From the NCBI GenBank assembly GCA_024579835.1, contig CP102060.1, positions 2,951,558 to 3,015,557 on the forward strand: a stretch of DNA of 64,000 nucleotides. The letters run 5' to 3'. Positions 1 to 8,879 of this stretch are shown piece by piece. The translations under genes and the position numbers were made by a program. The stretch comes from Clostridiaceae bacterium HFYG-1003 (lineage in GTDB: Bacteria > Bacillota > Clostridia > Clostridiales > Clostridiaceae). The notes under the pieces were generated by a model, which saw only the letters and a list, made by a program, of their open reading frames with translations, was not told the origin of the DNA and searched no databases. Within the stretch, counting starts at the first letter, position 1; each line of letters opens with the position of its first letter.

Positions 1-58
1 TGATCATATCCGTATCGACGTTATCGCCGAATTTGATGACAGTTCCTGTTGCGTTCAT
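1..58 (-). CDS. leuD: 3-isopropylmalate dehydratase small subunit, N-terminal fragment
   Basis: Only the first 19 codons lie in the window; the gene runs off the left edge. The visible residues (MNATGTVIKFGDNVDTDMI) match the start of LeuD, in which a G-D-N-V-D-T-D segment is typical. The ATG follows the leuC stop directly (TAAATG), so translation is probably coupled. With LeuC it would form the enzyme that isomerises 2-isopropylmalate to 3-isopropylmalate in leucine synthesis. The identification rests on the short N-terminus plus gene order. Confidence 0.85.
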   Translation of the reverse strand, partial: MNATGTVIKFGDNVDTDMI

Positions 59-1327
59 TTATCTTTCCTCCAATTCACTGGGATGCGCGATATAGCCCTT
101 GATGGCTGAGGCTGCTGCTACAGCGGGACTGGCCAGATAGACTTCCGACGTGGCGTGGCCCATGCGGCCGACAAAGTTCCGGTTGGTAGTGGACACGGCC
201 CGCTCGCCCTCCGCCAGGATGCCCATGTGTCCGCCCAGGCAGGGTCCGCAGGTAGGCGTGCTGACAACGGCGCCGGCCTCGATAAAGGTCCGCAGGTAGC
301 CGGCTTCCATGGCGTCGAGGTAAATCTGCTGGGTGGCGGGAATGATAATGACGCGCAGTCCATGGGCGACTTTTTTACCGGCCATGATGTCAGCGGCTGC
401 GCGCAGATCATTCAGCCGGCCGTTGGTGCAGGAGCCGATGACCACCTGGTCGATGGCGATGCGGTCGATGGCCTGAACTTCGAAGGTATGATCCGGGCTG
501 TGCGGAAAGGAAACTGTCGACTGGATCTGTGACAGATCGATGTCGTAAACCTCGTCATAGACGGCATCCGGATCCGGGGCATAGACTCTGGCCGGCTGAG
601 CGCCATGGGATGTCAGGTACTCCCGGGTCCGCTCATCCACCGGGAAGATGCCGTTCTTGGCGCCGGCTTCGATGGCCATGTTGGCCATGGTGAAGCGGTC
701 ATCCATGGACAGGCTGGCTACCCCTTCGCCGGAGAACTCCATGGAGCGGTAGCGGGCGCCATCCACGCCGATCCGGCCGATGATGTGGAGGATTGCGTCC
801 TTGCCGCTGACCCAGCGAGAAAGCTTGCCGCTGAGGCGGAAGGACAGGGCCGAGGGCACCCGGAACCAGGCCTGGCCCATGGCCATTCCTGCTGCCATGT
901 CGGTGGAACCCACGCCGGTGGAAAAAGCCCCCAGGGCACCGTAGGTGCAGGTGTGGGAGTCGGCGCCGATGACGACGTCCCCGGCGGTGACCAGGCCTTT
1001 CTCGGGCAGAAGGGCATGCTCGATGCCCATTTCTCCGACTTCAAAATAGTGGATGATCTGCTGGTCCCGGGCGAATTCGCGCATGATCCGGGCCTGGCCG
1101 GCGGACAGGATGTCCTTGTTGGGGGCAAAGTGGTCGGGAACCAGGGCGATCTTTGCCCGATCAAAGACCCTGCCCCCTCCCATCTTGTTAAACTCGCGGA
1201 TGGCGGGCGGGGTCGTGATGTCGTTGCCCAGGACCAGATCCAGATCCGCCATGATGAAATCCCCAGGCTGAACCTGATCTTTCCCGGCATGAGCCGCCAG
1301 AATCTTCTGTGTCATTGTCATTCCCAT
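59..1327 (-). CDS. leuC: 3-isopropylmalate dehydratase large subunit
   Basis: Aconitase-superfamily large subunit of about 422 residues, the length of the short LeuC type that works with a separate small subunit. It carries [18 protein letters not shown] near the middle of the N-terminal half and the three [4Fe-4S] ligand cysteines in GSCTNG and TCGPCLGG. The enzyme converts 2-isopropylmalate to 3-isopropylmalate in the cytoplasm. The first ATG is chosen because GGGAG lies 8 bases upstream; a second in-frame ATG (MTQKIL) is four codons in and could be used instead. It lies 3 bases after leuA and abuts leuD, so the three form one operon under the leuA T-box. A very long open frame antisense to it is a shadow. 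Confidence 0.95.
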   Translation of the reverse strand: MGMTMTQKILAAHAGKDQVQPGDFIMADLDLVLGNDITTPPAIREFNKMGGGRVFDRAKIALVPDHFAPNKDILSAGQARIMREFARDQQIIHYFEVGEMGIEHALLPEKGLVTAGDVVIGADSHTCTYGALGAFSTGVGSTDMAAGMAMGQAWFRVPSALSFRLSGKLSRWVSGKDAILHIIGRIGVDGARYRSMEFSGEGVASLSMDDRFTMANMAIEAGAKNGIFPVDERTREYLTSHGAQPARVYAPDPDAVYDEVYDIDLSQIQSTVSFPHSPDHTFEVQAIDRIAIDQVVIGSCTNGRLNDLRAAADIMAGKKVAHGLRVIIIPATQQIYLDAMEAGYLRTFIEAGAVVSTPTCGPCLGGHMGILAEGERAVSTTNRNFVGRMGHATSEVYLASPAVAAASAIKGYIAHPSELEER

Positions 1328-1330
1328 TGC

Positions 1331-2857
1331 TTATTCTCCCTTGTCTGTTTCGATCGCGTGCATTACTTTGTTCATGGCATTGAGCCAGGCGCCGATGGAA
1401 GCCTGGACCACATTGATGCTGGCGTCCCGGCCGATAAAATGACGGTCGCCGTGGCGCAGGGTCACCGTGGCGTAACCCAGGGCATCCGTTCCTTCCGTGA
1501 CGGACTGAAGGGAAAAATCCTCCAGGGCAACGTCCACATCGATGACCTGCTCGATGGCACGAAAGGTCGCGTCAATGGGTCCCTGGGCGAAAGAGATGCC
1601 TTCCCGCTCGACTCCCCCAGCGGCGACGACGACCGAGGCAGTGGTGGTGATGGTGTTGCCGCTGTTGACAACGAAACGCTTGAGCTTATAGTAATCGTGG
1701 TGGTCCTGCATTCCCTGGGTGAGCAGGGTCTCGATGTCCCGGTCGAAGATTTCTTTCTTGCGGTCGGCCAGTTCCTTGAATTCCTCAAAGACGGCATTGA
1801 GTTCATCCGGAGACAGATCGTAACCCAGTTCCCGGGCTTTGTTGCGGAAGGCGTGCCGGCCGGAATGCTTGCCCAGCACCATGTTGTTTTTCGCCAGACC
1901 CACAGACTCCGGGGTCATGATCTCATAGGTCGCCCGGTTGGCCAGGACGCCGTGCTGATGGATGCCGGACTCATGGGCGAAGGCGTTGGCGCCGACGATG
2001 GCTTTGTTGGGCTGGACATGAACGCCGGTGATGCTGGAGAGCAGGCTGCTGGTACGGGTGATCTCCTCGGTGACGATGCCGATCTCGGTGTCAAGGAGAT
2101 CACTGCGCAGCTTGAGGATCATGGCAATCTCTTCCAGGGCGGCGTTGCCTGCCCGCTCGCCAATGCCGCTCACTGTGCATTCCACCTGGGCAGCGCCGGC
2201 GCTGATGGCAGCGATGCTGTTGGCGACGCCCAGTCCCAGGTCATCGTGGCAGTGCACGGAGATCCGGACGGTGTCAAGGAGACGGGACTTCTCCCGAAGG
2301 GCTTGGATGAAGTGATAGAACTCGTCCGGTGTCGTATAGCCGACGGTGTCGGGAATGTTGATGATTTTAGCGCCGGCAGCAATGACCCGGTCAAAGACCA
2401 GAGCCAGAAAATCCACATCGCTCCGGGTGGCATCCTCGGCAGAGAACTCCACCTCCGGGCAAAGCGAAGCGGCATAACCAACCATGGCCTCAGCCCGTTC
2501 CAGCACCTGCTCCGGGGACATCTTAAGCTTGTACTCCATATGGATCGGCGATGTGGCGATGAAGGTATGGATCCTCGGCCGGGCCGCACCCTGGACGGCT
2601 GCCCAGGCTTTGTCGATGTCATCCTTCACCGTCCGGGCCAGAACGCAGACCGTGGAGGTCCTGATCTCATCCGCAATCAGTTTCACCGATTCGAAGTCTC
2701 CGGGCGAGGCAGCGGCAAAACCGGCCTCAATGACGTCTACCCCCATTTTCTCCAGCTGGCGGGCCAGCAGGAGTTTTTCCCGTTTGTTCATGCTGCAGCC
2801 AGGTGACTGCTCCCCATCACGAAGTGTCGTGTCAAAAAAGTAGATTCGTTTTGCCAT
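1331..2857 (-). CDS. leuA: 2-isopropylmalate synthase
   Basis: Encodes about 508 residues. The TIM-barrel begins [20 protein letters not shown], the HMGL-like signature with the metal-binding aspartate; the HCHDD motif supplies metal-binding histidines. The C-terminal third matches the LeuA allosteric (leucine-binding) dimer domain. It condenses acetyl-CoA with 2-oxoisovalerate, the first committed step of leucine synthesis. The start at 2857 is preceded by GGGGGAAAC at good distance; an upstream in-frame ATG at 2914 lies inside the leader terminator and is unlikely. It is the first gene of leuA-leuC-leuD and is controlled by the T-box leader upstream. Homocitrate or citramalate synthase are related alternatives, but the context favours LeuA. 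Confidence 0.95.
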   Translation of the reverse strand: MAKRIYFFDTTLRDGEQSPGCSMNKREKLLLARQLEKMGVDVIEAGFAAASPGDFESVKLIADEIRTSTVCVLARTVKDDIDKAWAAVQGAARPRIHTFIATSPIHMEYKLKMSPEQVLERAEAMVGYAASLCPEVEFSAEDATRSDVDFLALVFDRVIAAGAKIINIPDTVGYTTPDEFYHFIQALREKSRLLDTVRISVHCHDDLGLGVANSIAAISAGAAQVECTVSGIGERAGNAALEEIAMILKLRSDLLDTEIGIVTEEITRTSSLLSSITGVHVQPNKAIVGANAFAHESGIHQHGVLANRATYEIMTPESVGLAKNNMVLGKHSGRHAFRNKARELGYDLSPDELNAVFEEFKELADRKKEIFDRDIETLLTQGMQDHHDYYKLKRFVVNSGNTITTTASVVVAAGGVEREGISFAQGPIDATFRAIEQVIDVDVALEDFSLQSVTEGTDALGYATVTLRHGDRHFIGRDASINVVQASIGAWLNAMNKVMHAIETDKGE

Positions 2858-2872
2858 TGTCTTTTGTTTCCC

Positions 2873-3160
2873 CCTCAAAAAAAATAAATGCCCCCGTCCT
2901 ATGGTCAGAACCATAGGGACGAAGGGATCTTCGTGTTACCACCCTAATTTACAGAAAAAACTGCCTCATTCCCGGACAGGCATCCGGTATCCTGATAACG
3001 GTGGCGCCGTCCCGGCCTACTCATCTCACGATTTTCCGCCAGGCTGCCATGAAGCCAGTATTGCATGCCGAAGTCCTGCTGATTCTCACCATCCATCAGC
3101 TCTCTGAAAACACTTCCTGGCACTTTTCTCTTCATGTTTGCATTTTGTTCATTAGTTGTG
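2873..3160 (-). ncRNA. T-box leader of the leu operon
   Basis: Read on the minus strand the leader has, in order: a stem I region with AGAGAG followed by a GCTGAT...ATCAGC hairpin whose loop holds GGATGGTGAGA; the T-box sequence AGGGTGGTAACACG at 2945-2932; and a terminator hairpin at about 2927-2889 (CTATGGT/ACCATAG extended by GGACG pairing) followed by ATTTATTTTTTTT. T-box leaders sense uncharged tRNA and prevent termination. The operon predicts tRNA-Leu; CTT triplets at 3073-3071 and 3054-3052 are candidate specifier codons, but I could not fix the specifier loop by eye. Confidence 0.9.
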
Positions 3161-3189
3161 ATTATATCTGCGATTCTGATCGATGACAA
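3161..3189 (-). promoter_or_regulatory. Promoter of the leu operon
   Basis: Minus strand TTGTCA (3189-3184) and TATAAT (3166-3161) are separated by exactly 17 bases, a near-consensus sigma-A promoter directly upstream of the T-box leader. Confidence 0.8.
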
Positions 3190-3427
3190 CCCCTTTTGGC
3201 TCATATTTTTTCAAGATATGACCGATTTTGTCGTGAGATCCATAGAACCGGCATTGATTAACCATTCGATGGCTAACCGGACATCGTCTGACATTCCGCC
3301 AGGGGTCAGTCAATACCATCCGGCAGAACGAACCTCGGACTCACAGCCAGCGCCAGTTCCGGGCTGGACTTTTTTTCTGTCCGGACTTCATTGTAGAATG
3401 TATGTACGAACTGACGAGGTGAGACAG

Positions 3428-3687
3428 ATGAATGAAAAAGATTTTTTAAAAGCGGCAATCGATGAATATTTTCGGACAGGAAACCCGATGTATCAGGCGG
3501 AAGGCCGGATTGTCCTGGTGAACCTGAATACCATCACCAGATATAAGCAGCTGGCAGGCCCAGTCACATATGGTGAATTTGAGGGGACGGCGATCTGTCC
3601 GGAGTGACAGACCTCCCTCATGGGCAGGATCCGGGGCGAGATCTACTGGTGTCTGGAATGTCGGGAACTGTTTGATCTGAGCAAGTA
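3428..3687 (+). pseudogene. Small zinc-ribbon protein with an in-frame UGA
   Basis: An ATG at 3428, with GAGGTGA just upstream, opens a frame of 59 codons ending ...GTAICPE, then TGA at 3605-3607. The same frame continues for 26 more codons to a TAA at 3685-3687 and reads QTSLMGRIRGEIYWCLECRELFDLSK in two parts: QTSLMGRIRGEIYW and CLECRELFDLSK. The UGA stands where the second cysteine of a CPxC...CxxC zinc ribbon would be. One base change from TGC or TGT would explain it, so a point-mutated gene or sequence error is the simplest reading. Selenocysteine is possible because another selenoprotein gene is in this window, but I see no convincing SECIS hairpin with GU in its loop after this UGA. 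Function unknown. Confidence 0.5.
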
Positions 3688-3710
3688 AAGTTATCGGAGC
3701 AAAGCCGGAC

Positions 3711-3757
3711 GGGGAGCAGTCCATCCTGATGGAGCTGCACTTGCTGGACTGCGCCCC
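3711..3757 (+). terminator. Hairpin after the zinc-ribbon gene
   Basis: GGGGAGCAGTCC (3711-3722) can pair with GGACTGCGCCCC (3746-3757) with one internal mismatch. There is no T-run after it, so it may be only a 3' RNA structure. Confidence 0.35.
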
Positions 3758-3815
3758 TCCCAGACCATAACAGGCGGTCGAATGGGTTGAATGAGGTTTT
3801 CTTGATCCGCACACA

Positions 3816-3858
3816 AAAAGGGCGATGGCAGTTCCATGAGAACTGGCATTGCCCTTTT
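3816..3858. terminator. Bidirectional terminator
   Basis: AAAAGGGC (3816-3823) pairs with GCCCTTTT (3851-3858), with GCAGTTC/GAACTG pairing inside. The A-run on one side and T-run on the other suit convergent genes: the zinc-ribbon gene on plus and the lipoprotein on minus. No gene is seen between 3688 and 3980. Confidence 0.65.
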
Positions 3859-3980
3859 AATAATGACATCCTTGGCGTTCATGTCGTATATGACGGATTG
3901 ATCGCCGGATGACATAATCACCGAAGGCGAACTGACCGGAGGAAATGCCCCCGGAATTTTTGAGTTTTTGCTTCTGTGAA

Positions 3981-4580
3981 TCAGGGATTGGACCGGTTCT
4001 TCAGGATGATGCTGTGGCCCCAGTCCGAAATCATGAAGTGACCCTGGGAATTCTTCTCGTAGTAGATTTCTGTCACAATGAGGTTCTCTCCCGGCTCAAT
4101 ATTGAAGGGGATATAATCTTCACTCATGGTGATCGTGTGAGTCACCGGAACCATGATCCGGCTGCCTTGCCATTTAGCTTTCGAAAAATCCAGTGAAATG
4201 TCCTCCTCACTGATCAGAGTCTTCTTCATGTATTGCCAGGATTCACTCGTTTCTTCCATTTGCTGCTTCTTTGCAACGGAGGCGTTATACGTCGCGATGT
4301 CCTTTCGATTCAGGGAGTCATAGTATTGGTTGGTTACCTCGGTGATGCCGGTCACATCTGCGGCAGGGACAACAGGGTCAGCAGTTGAGCCGGAACTGGT
4401 CACATGGGTCTGAGCGGGGCCGGCGGCAGGAGACGTGGTTTCGGACGCCATGGTGCCGGATGCCGTGGTGTCGGATACTGTTGCGTTGGGCGTGGTCATA
4501 CCGGGGGTATCAGGCGTACAGGAAGTTAGCATAAGGCTTAACACCAAGGCTGCTGTGAATCGGGCAGGTTGTTTATTCAT
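3981..4580 (-). CDS. Putative lipoprotein of unknown function
   Basis: About 199 residues. The N-terminus is a lipoprotein signal peptide with lipobox L-T-S-C (Cys21). A linker rich in T, S, P and G runs to about residue 70. The C-terminal domain (VTGITEVTNQYYDSLNRKDIATYN onward, in two parts) resembles a small NTF2-like or DUF4878-like fold by its opening helix pattern, but I cannot name the family. The start at 4580 is preferred to the upstream ATG at 4598 because AGGAG lies 8 bases before it. It is a single gene with no obvious partner, probably anchored on the outer face of the membrane. Confidence 0.75.
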   Translation of the reverse strand: MNKQPARFTAALVLSLMLTSCTPDTPGMTTPNATVSDTTASGTMASETTSPAAGPAQTHVTSSGSTADPVVPAADVTGITEVTNQYYDSLNRKDIATYNASVAKKQQMEETSESWQYMKKTLISEEDISLDFSKAKWQGSRIMVPVTHTITMSEDYIPFNIEPGENLIVTEIYYEKNSQGHFMISDWGHSIILKNRSNP

Positions 4581-5588
4581 GTTCTTCACTCCTCGCATAC
4601 TTCAGAATCGGTTCAAACCATTATTTGGCAGCAGATGAATCAGCGCCGGCCGTTCTCTGTTCAAGCCGGCAGCTGAAAGCACAGCCGGCTTCCGGGTAAA
4701 GGGATGTCTGATCCGAACCATCAGACCGGAGAATCGCTGAACTCCGCGGATTGCCGGATTCCTTCACTGGAAGGGGAATTTTCCAGGGAAAAAAGAATGT
4801 AAATGGGAGATGCTCAGATTTTTTCTATTAATTATTGTCAGTATACGGGAAAATTTGGGTGTATAAAATATGAATTTTAAACAATTGAATTGGAATTATC
4901 AAGTGAAAATCAAAAAAACGGTTGAGATATAACAGAATAATATGCGCCGGATGATTTATGGAAACTACCCTATACATTCTATTTGAAATTCATGGAATTA
5001 TTTCACCCTCATACAAGTACCTTAAGACTGGATCCATCCTAAAAACATAAATGCGATAAAGCTCATGAAGTTCAAAAGCCCATGAAATCCATGAAATCCA
5101 TGAAATCCAAGAGTCCATGAAGTCCAAGAGTCCATGAAGTCCAAGAGTCCATGAAGGTAACGAAGGTAACGAAGGTCAGGAAGGTAACGAAGGTAACGAA
5201 GGCCAGGAAGGTCAAGAAGGTCACCAGCATCATGAGGCTCATGACAGTGCAGTGAAGTGAGAACTTTGAACAAGTCGATTTCCGAAGTGGGGAAGTAGCT
5301 GTCGGGGTATGATTTTGTCAGGGCATTTCTCTGTCAGGAGAGCAGTTACTGCCTGAGGGCCACTCTGCCTTGAAACCGGCTGTTTTATCTTCTTAGGGAG
5401 GCCGGACGAATTGTGAGGCTTTTGGATAGTTCTGATTTCAGAGGGAGTCAGACTGGTACTTTATCAATAATTCTGATTCCTGGAATCGAGTTTAAAATTT
5501 TTTTGTCCAACTTGTGGATAATTTTATAGTTTGAATTGGCAATTGTACCCAAATCAGAGGATGTGTAAACAGTTCTTTAAAATTAATG
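4581..5588. other. Long gene-free stretch
   Basis: About 1 kb with no credible gene. It is AT-rich around 4800-5000 and 5470-5590 and includes the minisatellite at 5062-5228. Nothing else recognisable. Confidence 0.6.
5062..5228. repeat. Compound minisatellite
   Basis: Three kinds of tandem unit lie side by side: 9-base copies of atccatgaa (about 5081-5105), three perfect 17-base copies of tccaagagtccatgaag (5106-5156), then about eight 9-base copies of gtaacgaag and close variants (5157-5228). The minus strand stays open for 83 codons (5022-5273) and would give repeats such as LRYLRYL and GFHGFHG, but there is no ribosome binding site or domain, so I do not call a gene. Confidence 0.8.
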
Positions 5589-5617
5589 TTGAGTCTTTAA
5601 CAAAAAGCCTGTATCAT
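5589..5617 (+). promoter_or_regulatory. Promoter of the BMP transporter gene
   Basis: TTGAGT (5589-5594) and TATCAT (5612-5617) are 17 bases apart, giving a leader of about 85 bases before the substrate-binding gene. Confidence 0.5.
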
Positions 5618-5710
5618 TATACATATGATAACGATAACACCTTGCGTGGGATTTTTTGAGCTTTTCCAGGGGGAGTTGTCTGATCATAAGCAAGAAGGAG
5701 GAAATAAGAA

Positions 5711-7066
5711 ATGAAGAAGGTTTTTGCATCACTTCTCACACTGGCTATGGTCTCGAGTCTGGCTGCCTGCGGACCGGCCACTCCGACAACGACTCCCGCG
5801 GGTACTACAACCCCGAGCGTTACCACTCCTGCTACCACGCCCGGAACTACTCCGGCAACGACCCCAACCACCACAACGGCAGAAAAGCCAAACATCAAGA
5901 TCGGCTTTATTGCACTGCATGACACGAACTCCGGTTATGACGCAGCTCATCTGGAAGGCGTAACCAACGCCGCCAAGGAATTGGGCGTTGATCCGGCCAC
6001 TCAGATTATTTTCAAATACAATATTCCGGAAGATGAAAAAGCTTATGACACGGCAGTGGACCTGGCTGAACAGGGCTGTACCATCATATTCTCCAACTCT
6101 TACGGTCATCAGATGCACATGCAGCGTGCTGCCACTGAGTATCCGGAAATCACCTTTGTCGCAGCGACAGGCGATCTGGCTGCTCCATCCAAACTGACCA
6201 ACCTGAAGAATATTTTCCCATATACGTATGAATCCCGCTATGTTTCCGGCGTTGTTGCCGGCAAGAAGCTGAAGGAACTCATGGACGAAGGAAAAGTCAA
6301 AGATCCGTATGTCGGTTATGTCGGGGCATTCCCCTATGCGGAAGTGGTCAGCGGCTACACCGCGTTCCTTCTGGGAATCCAGTCCATCGTTCCCGAAGCT
6401 CATATGGATGTTCAGTACACCAATTCCTGGTATGATCCAGTCGCTGAAGGCGAAGCCGCCAATGCTCTGATGGCCAGAGGCGCCGTCATCATCGGTCAGC
6501 ACGCGGACTCCACCGGAGCTCCCTCGGCGATTCAGGCAGCCCTGGCTTCCGGAAAAGTCGCTTATTCCGTTGGTTACAACATCGACATGCGTTCAGTCGC
6601 ACCGGACGCGGCTCTGACTTCCGCTCAGAACAACTGGGCCGTATTGTACAAAGCCACCCTGGACAAGTTCATCAAGGGCGAAGAAGTCCCGGTTGACTTT
6701 GCCACTGGATCCAAAGACGGCGCCGTCATGATTTCCGAACTCGGAAACAAAGTCGCTGCAGGCACCAAGGAAGCGGTTGACGCAGCCTGGGCCGGACTTA
6801 AGGATGGTTCCCTCAAGATCTTCGACACCTCGAAGTACACCGTGAAGAAAGATTTCGACAAGACCAAGGCAGCCGGCAAGACCCCGACCTATGAAATTGA
6901 TGCCGACGGACACGTTACCAAGTGTTTTGCCCTGGACAGCAACGGTGATTTCGTGAATGACACGGGAGAAGCCATCGTGGACGGAGCGTTTATCGAATCG
7001 ACCCTGCGGTCGGCACCTTACTTCTCGCTTCGCATTGATTCCATCACGGAGCTCAACAACAACTAG
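5711..7066 (+). CDS. BMP-family ABC transporter substrate-binding lipoprotein
   Basis: 451 residues. Lipobox L-A-A-C gives lipidated Cys20, followed by a T/P-rich linker to about residue 60 and then a BMP (PnrA/Med-like) periplasmic-binding fold beginning KPNIKIGFIALHDTNSGYD. This family mostly binds purine nucleosides. The start has AAGGAGG at ideal distance. The protein is longer than usual (350-380 residues) because of the linker and a C-terminal extension after about residue 395 (TYEIDADGHVTKCFALDSN...). The ATPase and two permease genes follow on the same strand, separated from it by hairpins at 7088 and 7195, so this gene is probably made in excess. The ligand is inferred from family only. 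Confidence 0.9.
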   Translation: MKKVFASLLTLAMVSSLAACGPATPTTTPAGTTTPSVTTPATTPGTTPATTPTTTTAEKPNIKIGFIALHDTNSGYDAAHLEGVTNAAKELGVDPATQIIFKYNIPEDEKAYDTAVDLAEQGCTIIFSNSYGHQMHMQRAATEYPEITFVAATGDLAAPSKLTNLKNIFPYTYESRYVSGVVAGKKLKELMDEGKVKDPYVGYVGAFPYAEVVSGYTAFLLGIQSIVPEAHMDVQYTNSWYDPVAEGEAANALMARGAVIIGQHADSTGAPSAIQAALASGKVAYSVGYNIDMRSVAPDAALTSAQNNWAVLYKATLDKFIKGEEVPVDFATGSKDGAVMISELGNKVAAGTKEAVDAAWAGLKDGSLKIFDTSKYTVKKDFDKTKAAGKTPTYEIDADGHVTKCFALDSNGDFVNDTGEAIVDGAFIESTLRSAPYFSLRIDSITELNNN

Positions 7067-7087
7067 TTTCAGACCAACATTGATATC

Positions 7088-7116
7088 AAGGGGCTGGCGC
7101 TCAGCTTCAGCCCCTT
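7088..7116 (+). terminator. Partial terminator after the binding-protein gene
   Basis: AAGGGGCTG (7088-7096) pairs perfectly with CAGCCCCTT (7108-7116), followed by an interrupted T-run (TTTGTCATTTCTT). It probably lets part of the transcription continue into the transporter genes. Confidence 0.6.
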
Positions 7117-7194
7117 TGTCATTTCTTCAGATCAATTTCTTGATCCATGAGACCCCTATGAATTGTCAGCATGCCGAAACAGGAGTAGACAATG

Positions 7195-7257
7195 CAAATT
7201 TTATGACGGTAGGAGCAAAGATGAATATCGATTTGCCCTTACCGTCATAAAATTTTG
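7195..7257 (+). repeat. Long inverted repeat upstream of the ATPase gene
   Basis: CAAATTTTATGACGGTA (7195-7211) is complementary to 7240-7257 apart from one extra T, and GCAAA/TTTGC pair inside it. It makes a hairpin of over 20 pairs ending 84 bases before the ATPase start. It has no T-run and may stabilise or process the mRNA. Confidence 0.7.
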
Positions 7258-7340
7258 CCGGCCGTATTCGATCAGAAAACGGGAAATCCGTTCGCAGTGA
7301 ACAGCTGGCGAAAAAATCCACCCATGAAAGGATGATAAGT

Positions 7341-8879
7341 TTGGAACAAACCAGTGCAGTCCTGATGAAAAATATTACCAAGCGGTTTGGGCCGGTGAAC
7401 GCCAACGACGGCATAACCCTGGAAATCAAGAAAGGGGAGATCCTGTCACTGCTGGGCGAAAATGGCAGCGGCAAGACCACCCTCATGAATATGCTGGCGG
7501 GAATCTATTTCCCGGATGAGGGCCATATCGAAGTAGACGGCAAACCCGTGACCATTTCTTCGCCCAAGGATGCCTTCACCTGCGGCATCGGCATGATTCA
7601 CCAGCATTTCAAGCTGGTGGATGTATTTACCGCCGCTGAGAACATCGTGCTGGGGTTGGAAGATGAAGGGAAGCTGGACCTGAAGAAAGCAGCCGCCAAA
7701 ATTACGGCGATCTGTGATAAATATGGGTTCAACATCGATCCCAATAAAAAAATCTATGATATGTCCGTTTCGGAAAAACAGACGGTGGAAATCGTCAAGG
7801 TTCTCTACCGCGGGGCGCAGATCCTGATCCTGGATGAACCATCCGCCGTTCTGACCCCGCAGGAAACGGACCGGCTGTTCGATGTCATGCGCAACATGAA
7901 AGCCGACGGCAAGGCCATGGTCATCATTACCCATAAGCTGAACGAAGTAATGGATGTGTCAGACCGGGTAGCCGTTCTGCGCAAAGGCAAATTTATTGGA
8001 GACGTCGCCACCAGCCAGACCAATCCGCAGCAGCTCACCGAAATGATGGTGGGTCATGCGGTTGCCCTGAATATCGACCGGCCGCTGCCGGTGGATCCCG
8101 TTCCGCGGCTCAAGGTCCAGAATCTGACCATTTATGACGCCATGGGCGTCAAGCGCCTGGACAATGTCAGCTTCACCGCCATGGGCGGAGAGATTCTTGG
8201 CATTGCCGGCATTGCCGGTTCGGGCCAGCGGGAACTGCTGGAGGCCATTGCGGGCCTTCAGCCCATCAGCCCGGGCGCCCACATCCGGTATACGCCCATT
8301 GACGGAACCCCCGTCAATCTGGTGGGGAAGACACCGCTTCAGATCAAGAAAGCCGGAATTTCCCTGGCCTTTGTGCCGGAGGATCGTCTGGGCATGGGTC
8401 TGGTCGGATCCATGGGCATGACCGGCAATATGCTTTTGCGCACGTACCGCAAGGGACACATCGGATTCACTGACCGCAAAGCACCCAAGAAACTGGCGGA
8501 AGACGTCATGCAGCAGCTGGAAGTCGTAACCCCCGGCATCAATACGCCGGTGCGGCGCCTGTCCGGCGGCAATGTCCAGAAGGTTCTGGTCGGGCGGGAA
8601 ATCGCCCAGATGCCGTCGGTTCTGATGACGGCCTATGCCGTTCGCGGCCTGGATATCAACACCTCCTATACGATCTACAACCTGCTGACCGAGCAGAAAA
8701 TGAAAGGCGTCGCCGTCATCTATGTCGGAGAAGACCTGGATGTTCTGCTGGAACTTTCCGACCGGATTATGGTTCTGTGCGGCGGCCAGGTCAGCGGAAT
8801 CGTGGACGGACGGACCACCACCAAGGAAGAAGTGGGATTGTTAATGACACGCTTTGAGAAGGAGGCTGTACAGGAATGA
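7341..8879 (+). CDS. ABC transporter ATPase, tandem-domain (sugar/nucleoside type)
   Basis: About 512 residues with two nucleotide-binding domains, the RbsA/NupO arrangement. Domain 1 has Walker A GENGSGKTT, an SVSEKQ signature variant and Walker B ILILDEPSAVL. Domain 2 has a weak Walker A (GIAGSGQRE), a good signature LSGGNVQK, and a Walker B region reading VLMTAYAVRGLD, without the usual acidic residues. So only domain 1 is likely to be fully catalytic, which is partly true of the family. I prefer TTG at 7341, 8 bases after AAAGGA; the ATG at 7332 overlaps that same ribosome binding site. The stop overlaps the next gene by 4 bases (ATGA). It powers uptake of the BMP protein's ligand. Confidence 0.9.
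   Translation: MEQTSAVLMKNITKRFGPVNANDGITLEIKKGEILSLLGENGSGKTTLMNMLAGIYFPDEGHIEVDGKPVTISSPKDAFTCGIGMIHQHFKLVDVFTAAENIVLGLEDEGKLDLKKAAAKITAICDKYGFNIDPNKKIYDMSVSEKQTVEIVKVLYRGAQILILDEPSAVLTPQETDRLFDVMRNMKADGKAMVIITHKLNEVMDVSDRVAVLRKGKFIGDVATSQTNPQQLTEMMVGHAVALNIDRPLPVDPVPRLKVQNLTIYDAMGVKRLDNVSFTAMGGEILGIAGIAGSGQRELLEAIAGLQPISPGAHIRYTPIDGTPVNLVGKTPLQIKKAGISLAFVPEDRLGMGLVGSMGMTGNMLLRTYRKGHIGFTDRKAPKKLAEDVMQQLEVVTPGINTPVRRLSGGNVQKVLVGREIAQMPSVLMTAYAVRGLDINTSYTIYNLLTEQKMKGVAVIYVGEDLDVLLELSDRIMVLCGGQVSGIVDGRTTTKEEVGLLMTRFEKEAVQE

Noticed and set aside
605-2806. 733-codon open frame on the plus strand
   Set aside because: It is antisense to leuC and leuA, whose motifs are unmistakable; its product is low-complexity and has no domain.
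5062-5228. CRISPR-like array
   Set aside because: Units are head-to-tail without spacers, so this is a minisatellite.
5022-5273. 83-codon minus-strand frame through the minisatellite
   Set aside because: Open only because the repeat unit is a multiple of three; no ribosome binding site or family.
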